NCBI RefSeq assembly: GCF_011395035.1
Contig: NZ_CP024770.1
Coordinates: 186,001 to 250,000, forward strand
Reading direction: 5' to 3'
DNA: 64,000 nucleotides
DNA from: Pantoea cypripedii
GTDB taxonomy: Bacteria; Pseudomonadota; Gammaproteobacteria; Enterobacterales; Enterobacteriaceae
Shown here: in pieces, positions 54,306-61,111 of the stretch
Layout of the letters: each line of letters starts with the position of its first letter
Numbering within the stretch: the stretch's first letter is position 1
Position numbers and translations under genes: made by a program
The notes under the pieces: generated by a model
The model's database searches: none
What the model was told of the DNA's origin: nothing
Seen by the model: the letters and a program-made list of their open reading frames with translations, nothing else

Positions 54306-55235
54306 TCAGAGCAACGCTTGCGGCTCTTCGCTATTTTTAAATAAGGTTTCTGGTGTATGTTGTGGCGTGGATAGCAGCAGTCCCAGCAATTTACTGATCG
54401 CCGGTTTGCCTTCAGCGGGTTTTTCTTTGCTCTTATCCGTTGCTGGTTTTTCAGGTGCAGGCTTTGGTTTGGCAGCGGGTTCAGAACGGCGTGTCGTAAC
54501 CGGCTGGTAATAAGACATCACTTTAGCCACATACTGTTGTGTTTCTCTGTAAGGCGGGATCTGGCGACCATATTTTTTTACTGCGCCTTCGCCCGCGTTA
54601 TAACCGGCCAGCACCAGATGGAGGTCATCATTAAAATGCTCCATCAACCATTTGAGATAAGTCGCGCCAGCACGCACGTTATGCTCAGGGTTACTTAAAT
54701 TGGTATAACCAAAACGTTTGCCCGTCGCCGGCATCACCTGCATCAGACCGCGTGCACCTTTGGGTGAAACCGCATGCGCCTGATAGTTCGATTCCACCTT
54801 GATGATGGCATGGAGCAGATTCGGGTCTACATCCACTTCTTCTGACACTTTACTGATCAAGCCATGGTAGCGGGAGCCAGCTCCCGTTGATGCCAGCTCA
54901 GAAACCAGCTTTGTCTCTACCTTCGCAGCAGGTGTGTCTTCCAAATGCTTGTGCGCGGTTTGTGCATGACCAGCAGCGGCAACCGTCATTTTCTCTCCGG
55001 CCACCGTCCAGTTAAGCGGCATCACCGGGAAATGATTTTCCGACTTCACGCCATCAGGCATATGCGGAAAGCTGTTTACTGCCGTGGCTGCCGCAGCGGC
55101 CGCATCAGTAAGTTCCCAGGCCACCGGTGCAACAGAAGCCGCCACAGGTTGATTAGCCGTCGACCATGGGAAGGAACATCCTGATAACACCAGGCACAAG
55201 GGCAGCAATACCATCCCGGATTGTTTAATCTTCAT
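54306..55235 (-). CDS. T3SS-associated lytic transglycosylase lipoprotein
   Basis: 309 residues from ATG 55235, overlapping ssaU by 11 bp; an ATG 21 bp earlier is the alternative. Lipoprotein signal with lipobox LSGC (about 20). An Ala/Thr-rich periplasmic linker is followed by an SLT domain (about 155-270): ISKVSEEVDVDPNLLHAIIK, catalytic Glu in KVESNYQ, then GLMQVMPATGKRFGY and LAGYNAGEGAVKKYG. A Pro/Lys-rich tail follows. Such enzymes (IagB, EtgA, VirB1-like) open peptidoglycan for injectisome assembly. SPI-2 itself lacks one in this place, so the linkage is notable. Confidence 0.88.
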   Translation of the reverse strand: MKIKQSGMVLLPLCLVLSGCSFPWSTANQPVAASVAPVAWELTDAAAAAATAVNSFPHMPDGVKSENHFPVMPLNWTVAGEKMTVAAAGHAQTAHKHLEDTPAAKVETKLVSELASTGAGSRYHGLISKVSEEVDVDPNLLHAIIKVESNYQAHAVSPKGARGLMQVMPATGKRFGYTNLSNPEHNVRAGATYLKWLMEHFNDDLHLVLAGYNAGEGAVKKYGRQIPPYRETQQYVAKVMSYYQPVTTRRSEPAAKPKPAPEKPATDKSKEKPAEGKPAISKLLGLLLSTPQHTPETLFKNSEEPQALL

Positions 55236-56289
55236 CGTCGTCTTCTTCTTCTTCATAATCTAAATTCATAGCTAAACGCAAAATATGTGCGACAGGCTCA
55301 AACAGTTCGGAGGGAATATACCCACCCACTTCAGTGCCATTCGCCAGGCCACGCGCTACCGGGATATTTTCTATAACGGGCACTCCCGCCTTCTCTGCCA
55401 GTCGCACGATATGTAATGCGCGTTTATCGCGGCCCATTTCAATGACCTGTGGCAACGGTGTAATTCCAGGTTCGTAGTAAAGACACACAGCAATATGTGT
55501 AGGGTTGCGCACCACAGCGGTTGATTTTTTTACATTGGCGTCAAGGCTGCCACTCTGAATTTCCCGGTGGATCTCTTTACGTTTTTGCTTGATTTCCGGG
55601 TTGCCTTCACTGTTTTTATTTTCCTGTTTGATCTCCTCAAGGGACATCATCATTTTTTTGGTGTTGTCGTATTTCTGGAACGCCAAATCAACAATGCCAA
55701 TCACCACATAAAAACCGATAACGGATATAAGCATCCAGAAAAAAAGGTGTAAGCATACTTCCAGCCCGGTCGTAATGGGATGAAGTGGTAAAAACTGCAG
55801 TGAAGGCGTGTGTTTGCTTAATAAAAGAAAAAAGATTAACGACAGCACTAACACCTTGGCCAGGGATTTCACGAATTCGAACAGGTTCTTTTTAGAAACC
55901 ATATTTTTCGCATTCGACACCACATTTAATTTTTTGAATGAGGGTTTAATCGCCTCATTGGCTATCAATGGGCCAATTTGGCCCATGATGGTAAAGATCG
56001 CAGTGACGACCAGTAATACACCCAGCCCGCCCATAAAGCGCAGCATCACCGAGACAAATGCACCCGTGATTTGCCCGAGGCCAAAATTAATACTTTGATT
56101 AGCTGCACTGATGGCGACTTCATGCATATTTTGCAGTGCACGCCATAATGCTGGGCCTTCAAGGCTAAAATAGCCAAGGATCATCACCAGCAACATGCCG
56201 CTGGTAACCTCCTTACTGACCGCAACCTGGCCCTTCTTACGCGAATCCCGGATCTTTTTATGTGTGGGTTTTTCCGTTTTTTCAGCCAC
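55225..56289 (-). CDS. ssaU: SsaU/SctU export switch protein
   Basis: 354 residues (SsaU 352). Four N-terminal membrane helices, then the cytoplasmic domain with the self-cleavage motif NPTH (VVRNPTHIAVCLYYEPGITPLP), and a very acidic tail (EEEEDDDED). Autocleavage between Asn and Pro is required for the switch in substrate specificity. Overlaps ssaT by 8 bp. Confidence 0.95.
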   Translation of the reverse strand: MAEKTEKPTHKKIRDSRKKGQVAVSKEVTSGMLLVMILGYFSLEGPALWRALQNMHEVAISAANQSINFGLGQITGAFVSVMLRFMGGLGVLLVVTAIFTIMGQIGPLIANEAIKPSFKKLNVVSNAKNMVSKKNLFEFVKSLAKVLVLSLIFFLLLSKHTPSLQFLPLHPITTGLEVCLHLFFWMLISVIGFYVVIGIVDLAFQKYDNTKKMMMSLEEIKQENKNSEGNPEIKQKRKEIHREIQSGSLDANVKKSTAVVRNPTHIAVCLYYEPGITPLPQVIEMGRDKRALHIVRLAEKAGVPVIENIPVARGLANGTEVGGYIPSELFEPVAHILRLAMNLDYEEEEDDDED

Positions 56290-57058
56290 TGAACACCCCC
56301 AGTAGCTGCTGCGTCAGATGGGTGAAATTCTGGCTATACTCGCGCACACTGCCAAAGGCAAAATTAAAGCTGATGATCAGCATTAATATGGCGAAACCAC
56401 TTTTGATCGGCATCGCCAAAAAGAACACATTCAATTGCTGTGCCGAACGGTTAATCAGACCCATCGACATATCGACCAGCATAATGATAACGATCGCCGG
56501 CATCGCGAACCGTAAACAAAGTTCGTACATCAACTGCCATTGTCTCGCCATAAATGCCAGGCCACCCACGCCATAGGTGAAAGTTCCACCAGGCGGCAGA
56601 GTGACATAGGACTGATAAATTGCGGTGATCAGCTCGTTAAAACAGCCACTCATCAGAAATAACACATTAAAAACCTGGGTAAACAACAACCCCAGGATGG
56701 AAGATTGTTCGCCCAGCATCGGGTTAAAGATGGCAGCCATGGATGAACCACGCATGGTATCAATCACAAATCCCGCCATATCCATTGCCCAGAACGGAAT
56801 AGCCGCGCAAAAACCAATCACCAGGCCGATACAAAGTTCGCCCGCTGCCAGCAATAAATAACCCAAAACGCCATTGGCTGGCATATGCCATTCCGTATAA
56901 ACCGGCAACATAGGCAAGGCAATAACCATTAACAACGCATTACGCGCTAACATCCCGCCCAGGTTGGCGCTGCTAAATAATGGCATCAACAGAAAGACAC
57001 CTAATGGTCGCAGCATACACAGGCCAAGAATGGGTAACCATTGTGTCAGAAGCGGCAT
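56282..57058 (-). CDS. ssaT: SsaT/SctT export apparatus membrane protein
   Basis: 258 residues (SsaT 259), strongly hydrophobic with SctT/FliR-family features: GFCAAIPFWAMDMAGFVIDTMRGSS and NPMLGEQSSILGLLFTQ. It forms part of the helical export gate core with SsaR and SsaS. Stop and start of neighbours overlap or abut. Confidence 0.94.
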   Translation of the reverse strand: MPLLTQWLPILGLCMLRPLGVFLLMPLFSSANLGGMLARNALLMVIALPMLPVYTEWHMPANGVLGYLLLAAGELCIGLVIGFCAAIPFWAMDMAGFVIDTMRGSSMAAIFNPMLGEQSSILGLLFTQVFNVLFLMSGCFNELITAIYQSYVTLPPGGTFTYGVGGLAFMARQWQLMYELCLRFAMPAIVIIMLVDMSMGLINRSAQQLNVFFLAMPIKSGFAILMLIISFNFAFGSVREYSQNFTHLTQQLLGVFSG

Positions 57059-57059
57059 A

Positions 57060-57329
57060 TCAACCCCGCATCTGGGTTATTTGGTCAAACGCCAGGCCTG
57101 CATAATTAAGCAGTACATCGCCCATCCAGCGATAAGCGATCGCGAGGGTAATTGAAACAGCAACAAGTTTTACCAGGAACTGAATGGTTTGTTCTTGTAT
57201 TTGCGTCAGCGCCTGGATCAGGCTGACAATAATCCCTACGGTTGACGCCACCACAATTACCGGTAAAGAAAGCAACAGAATTAGCCACATCATCTGGGTC
57301 GCTAACTGTACAATCATTGCTTCACTCAT
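57060..57329 (-). CDS. ssaS: SsaS/SctS export apparatus membrane protein
   Basis: 89 residues from the ATG that gives MSEAMIV, matching SsaS (88). Earlier GTG/ATG codons overlap the ribosome site GAGG. Two membrane helices flank the conserved VSLIQALTQIQEQTIQFLVKL loop typical of SctS/FliQ. It lies 14 bp after ssaR. Confidence 0.93.
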   Translation of the reverse strand: MSEAMIVQLATQMMWLILLLSLPVIVVASTVGIIVSLIQALTQIQEQTIQFLVKLVAVSITLAIAYRWMGDVLLNYAGLAFDQITQMRG

Positions 57330-57343
57330 CATCACCTCAGGTA

Positions 57344-57994
57344 TCAGGAAAAGGACAGCACCAGCTGGCCAAGTAATTTCTCCCAGCCACCCATCAGAAC
57401 AAATATCAACAGCTTAAGCGGCATGGATATGGTCATTGGCGAGACCATCATCATCCCCATGGCTAGCAATACGTTGGAGACAATCAGGTCGATAGCAATA
57501 AATGGCAGGAACAGTAACAAGCCAATTTTAAATGCCTCGATCAGCTGGCTCACCGTAAATGCAGGCATCATCACCAGCAGTGAATTATCCGGAATACGTT
57601 TCTGGTATTTTTCCGGCCAGACTTTATGACCAATATCAACAAAAAACTGCACCTGTTCCGGGGCAGTATTTCGCTCCAGGAACTCTTTATAAGGTGCAAA
57701 TACGCTCGACTCCATTTGCTGAACGAATGCCGGTGATTCAAGACTTACCGGATGGGTCTCAAGATTATCCTGTATTGCCAGTCCTACCGGTGCCATGATA
57801 AATAGCGACAACACCATGGCTAACCCATACAGCGCCATATTAGGCGGTACCTGCTGGATACCTAGCGCATTGCGTAATAAAGCAAACACGATGGAAAGCT
57901 TGAGGAATGAAGTACCAAGTACAATTAACAACGGCAAGATCGAGAGTGCGAATAGCACAATGACCAGTTGCAAAGGTTGTTCAAAGATTGTCAT
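57344..57994 (-). CDS. ssaR: SsaR/SctR export apparatus membrane protein
   Basis: 216 residues (SsaR 215). SctR/FliP landmarks: TSFLKLSIVFALLRNALGIQQVPPN near the N-terminus and the C-terminal IDLIVSNVLLAMGMMMVSP. Five copies form the core of the export gate. It is the first gene of the minus-strand ssaRSTU-transglycosylase-sseE operon, which is 29 kb from ssaQ and in reverse orientation, unlike SPI-2 where ssaQ-R-S-T-U are contiguous. Confidence 0.95.
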   Translation of the reverse strand: MTIFEQPLQLVIVLFALSILPLLIVLGTSFLKLSIVFALLRNALGIQQVPPNMALYGLAMVLSLFIMAPVGLAIQDNLETHPVSLESPAFVQQMESSVFAPYKEFLERNTAPEQVQFFVDIGHKVWPEKYQKRIPDNSLLVMMPAFTVSQLIEAFKIGLLLFLPFIAIDLIVSNVLLAMGMMMVSPMTISMPLKLLIFVLMGGWEKLLGQLVLSFS

Positions 57995-58248
57995 CGTTCA
58001 GGTCCGGGAAGCGTCTACAGCCAGCATTATCCCGGCAGCCATCTTTCCTGACTATCAGGTGCAGACCTTAATTTTTCCTGGGGATGGGAATTCAGGCATA
58101 CCACCTATGAATGTTTACTGAGAATTCCTGTAAGCAAACAAGATTTTTCTGTATTACCCTAATTATCATTAATCTTTATCAATAAAATCTCATCGCTGAT
58201 CGCGTGTAATTAGTAGTGCCCATAATAATATATAAGGCAGTGAAAATT
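57995..58248. promoter_or_regulatory. Divergent intergenic region, ssaR and 58249 gene
   Basis: 254 bp between two genes reading outward, AT-rich from 58120 on. Promoters for both should lie here. I saw no clear paired-repeat motif and no small gene. Confidence 0.4.
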
Positions 58249-59091
58249 ATGACTTTGTTAACCACCACTATCCCTCTTATACCGCACGCCTCAGCGACTG
58301 ATTACAAACCCATTGAAAAACCGGAGGTCCCGTTACTCATTGAAGAAGCAGGGCAAATCAGGAATGTATCAACCGAGATATCGACTTCAACAGCAAAATT
58401 CAAAACCGGTTTGATTGTCTTTGGCATTACGGCCATCACCTTGACAACCGTTGGCATTATTTCCCTCCTTAAGCCCTTTTCTGGACCAGGGACAGTCGTG
58501 AAAAGTCTTTGGCAGCAGGCCGAATCAGACATGGCCTTTTTAAATCATCACCCCTCCCACGATGGCTCACCACTGACGACACCTTTAGATAGGTTTGCCG
58601 ACGGTTATTCCGTGGAAATCAGAACCAGCAAACCTGGTGAAGTCGCCAATCTGGCGATCGATCTCTGGCCTTTCAAACTACAACGTTCGCTGGTTGAGCT
58701 GAGAAAGGCGCAACTGGCATTACAACAAAATACATTGATTGCTACGGCGGGGCCCGGCGGTCTCAGACGTTATATCTTTCATACCACACAATCTCTGATC
58801 ACTAAGACAAAGGGAGATATCATGATATGGAGGAATTTTATCGGCAATAATCATCTTGAGAAAAAGATCAGTATGGGAAAAGCCCATAAAATAGAAAGAA
58901 TCTATCATCGTGCTGAAGATGACATTCTGGATTTAGAAAAATTAGTGAAGATGGTTGATAAAAATAACCAGAAAGGCTTCAGTGTGCCAAAAGAGAAACT
59001 GCTGGAATGGTATGCCATTTACGACACGCTCAATAAATCACTGGAAAAAGTTATGCGACAACTGGATGAATTCAGAGATCTACTGGCATGA
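58249..59091 (+). CDS. Membrane-anchored protein, putative T3SS effector
   Basis: 280 residues from ATG 58249; an upstream in-frame start adds 11 residues with a poorer ribosome site. The N-terminus is Thr/Pro-rich (MTLLTTTIPLIPHASATDYK). Residues about 50-75 are one hydrophobic segment (TGLIVFGITAITLTTVGIIS). The rest is helical, with charged coiled-coil stretches near the end (LEKVMRQLDEFRDLL). No known domain. It starts beside ssaR, diverging from the apparatus operon. It could be an effector that inserts in a host membrane or a translocator partner; both are inference. Confidence 0.5.
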   Translation: MTLLTTTIPLIPHASATDYKPIEKPEVPLLIEEAGQIRNVSTEISTSTAKFKTGLIVFGITAITLTTVGIISLLKPFSGPGTVVKSLWQQAESDMAFLNHHPSHDGSPLTTPLDRFADGYSVEIRTSKPGEVANLAIDLWPFKLQRSLVELRKAQLALQQNTLIATAGPGGLRRYIFHTTQSLITKTKGDIMIWRNFIGNNHLEKKISMGKAHKIERIYHRAEDDILDLEKLVKMVDKNNQKGFSVPKEKLLEWYAIYDTLNKSLEKVMRQLDEFRDLLA

Positions 59092-59446
59092 CCGCAATTA
59101 AGGCTACGGCCAGGTGAGAATTATCTGAAGATCTGGCGTTCACTGACAAAGTCGCGGGGAACGCATATGATAATTACATCTTTGCAACCTGTTTCATAAG
59201 ATTATTTAACTCTGTCTATTTCGCAGTGCAGGATAGCTCACAATATTCTCGTGATTTATTGATATAATATGCCGGTGAATATTTCCTCTTATAAGTATTC
59301 ACCCTTATCAAATTTCACTACTCACAGGTTTTATTTTTAACTGACTAAGATTACATCATTTAATCTCAGCGTCGTCATTTAATTGTATCAACGTAATCTT
59401 ATTAACGTCATATCGTTATGTTTTACCCCTATAGGAGAATTAATTT
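59092..59446 (+). promoter_or_regulatory. AT-rich upstream region of the serpin-like gene
   Basis: 355 bp without a supported gene. A strong ribosome site (TAGGAGAATTAATTT) precedes the ATG at 59447. Several TATAAT-like hexamers occur (for example near 59260), but I cannot choose a promoter. Confidence 0.35.
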
Positions 59447-61033
59447 ATGTATGGAATACACAATACCGGCATAACAACGCAAAATCTGCAGCAGCCAGAC
59501 GCCGACAATCATGCCGCCCCCATAGGGGAAATCAACACGGGCAACATCCCCGCGCAAATGAGCAGCCAGAGTGCGTCAGCAGGTGCACCCGTAAAACCAG
59601 AGGAAAAAAGGGCGTTGATATTGGAAACTCCTGCCGACATCCGGGCAGCGGGAATCAATGAAACCGACAAACAAAATATGATTAATGATCATCTCTTCAG
59701 AGATCTGAGCTGGGTATTCGATCATGCCGGTACGACCGGGAACGCTGTTGTTCCGCCAAAAAGTGTTTTTCCGCAGATGTTGATTAAATCCTTACTGGCT
59801 AAACATCTTGGGGAAGACGTGTTCTCGCATTTTTTACAGGGAGTGAAAGCAGACTCGGGGTTACCCCATGTTTCAGACGAGGATTTTATGCATGTTCTGG
59901 CAGAACTCAGCCAGAGGGAGAAAGGCAGCAGGACTGACGGCGGCACTTTTTTGGTGATGTCAGACCGACCAGAGCCAGCAGATGATGAAACCCTTGAGAT
60001 TATCAGGGACAGACTGGAAGCGCAGGGAATCTATGTTGAGCGGTTTGATAATAACGCCCGTCCTGCCATCGAGCATTGTCAGGCTTTTAGCGCAATCCTT
60101 AATGACCTGGATATCAGGATAAGAGGTGGAGTGGATATTGCTTCATTACTTGAGCATTGTGAACTGACGCTGACTTCACAACCTGTGACGGAAGACTATC
60201 TGCCAGAACTAAACCTTTTGCAACCTGCCGGGCGCACGATTGAGCGGCAGATTCCGCCAGATGCTGATACCCGAGTCCTCATCGCAGATAACCCAACAGC
60301 GGCCAGGAAAGTCGTCGATGATTGTTTTAAACAAATATCACCCGATCTCCATGAATCACCCGAGATTAGTTTTTTTCCTTTCATTGCTTCTGCCCATACT
60401 TACCACAACGAATGGATGAATCCATTCACACCATTGACTGATAAAAAACATGACTTTACTCTCGCTAATAATGAAAAAATTGCCTGCGACTTTATGGGCG
60501 GAGAGCAGACTGTCTCTGACTATGATTTCCCTCGTGATTACCTGAATGGGAAGCTGAGTGATGACATCAGGATATTCTCCATTCCAATTAAATCCGAAAA
60601 GCAGGAGAATGTTCGAGCTATTTTTGTCAGCAACCTGAATACTAAACTTGACGAAGAAGCTGTCAAACATTTGAATAAAGTACTCGCTTCTATTCTCGAC
60701 GGTAAATGCCGACAGAAACAAAATAACGTCGAGATTTATTTACCACAAGTCAATATTAATACGGAACTGGATGGCCACGAACGTGAAAGAGTTCATGGCT
60801 TCAGTGAACGTATGTTGATCTGTGAAACATCTAATGAATATAACAGACTAAAAATTGACAAAGAAGGTACGCGAGCAGCGACTTCTAAGTTTACCTACCC
60901 ATCACTCAGCAGTAAATTACCCCCGGCGCCCCGCTGGCTGGATAAACCCTTTGGCATTTTCTACGCCAATGGAAATACGGTGGAGCTTATCACAATGGTG
61001 TCTGATCCAGCAGCCGTGCAACCAACTGAATAG
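59447..61033 (+). CDS. Serpin-like protein, putative secreted effector
   Basis: 528 residues. Residues 1-60 are Asn/Gln/Ser/Pro-rich with no Sec signal, like a type III signal. The C-terminal half follows serpin landmarks in order: FIASAHTYHNEWMNPFTPLT (about 311-330) against serpin LVNAIYFKGxWxNPFxPxxT; a DFxL segment; IRIFSIPIKSEKQENVRAIF (sheet C region); EIYLPQVNI; the hinge EGTRAATS (473-480) against EGTEAAAA; then about 22 residues of reactive-loop length, KPFGIFYANG (500-509) against HPFLFFIRxN, and a near-terminal VSDP against VVNP. Counting from Glu473 as P17 places P1 near Ser489/Lys490. Serpins trap proteases. Host-protease inhibition is inferred. Confidence 0.65.
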   Translation: MYGIHNTGITTQNLQQPDADNHAAPIGEINTGNIPAQMSSQSASAGAPVKPEEKRALILETPADIRAAGINETDKQNMINDHLFRDLSWVFDHAGTTGNAVVPPKSVFPQMLIKSLLAKHLGEDVFSHFLQGVKADSGLPHVSDEDFMHVLAELSQREKGSRTDGGTFLVMSDRPEPADDETLEIIRDRLEAQGIYVERFDNNARPAIEHCQAFSAILNDLDIRIRGGVDIASLLEHCELTLTSQPVTEDYLPELNLLQPAGRTIERQIPPDADTRVLIADNPTAARKVVDDCFKQISPDLHESPEISFFPFIASAHTYHNEWMNPFTPLTDKKHDFTLANNEKIACDFMGGEQTVSDYDFPRDYLNGKLSDDIRIFSIPIKSEKQENVRAIFVSNLNTKLDEEAVKHLNKVLASILDGKCRQKQNNVEIYLPQVNINTELDGHERERVHGFSERMLICETSNEYNRLKIDKEGTRAATSKFTYPSLSSKLPPAPRWLDKPFGIFYANGNTVELITMVSDPAAVQPTE

Positions 61034-61041
61034 TCACCTTC

Positions 61042-61074
61042 TGTGTCGGCCCAGGTATATTTCGGGCCGACACA
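61042..61074. terminator. Bidirectional hairpin between convergent genes
   Basis: An eleven-base inverted repeat, TGTGTCGGCCC / GGGCCGACACA (61042-61052, 61064-61074), lies between the serpin-like stop and the stop of the minus-strand gene at 61112. Confidence 0.75.
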
Positions 61075-61111
61075 TACTACGATACCTCGCCTGAAAGAAT
61101 GCATTTCATGC

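Noticed and set aside
22411..57994. SPI-1/Ysa-type or Hrp-type T3SS
   Set aside because: Gene order ssaM-V-N-O-P-Q and clear SsaM, SseB and SseE matches place it with SPI-2/Esc-type systems. No HrpL boxes, hrp genes or InvE/SipB-type genes were seen.
59447..61033. Classical bacterial Sec-secreted serpin
   Set aside because: No signal peptide or lipobox at the N-terminus; the first 60 residues are polar and type-III-like, so a housekeeping secreted serpin is less likely.
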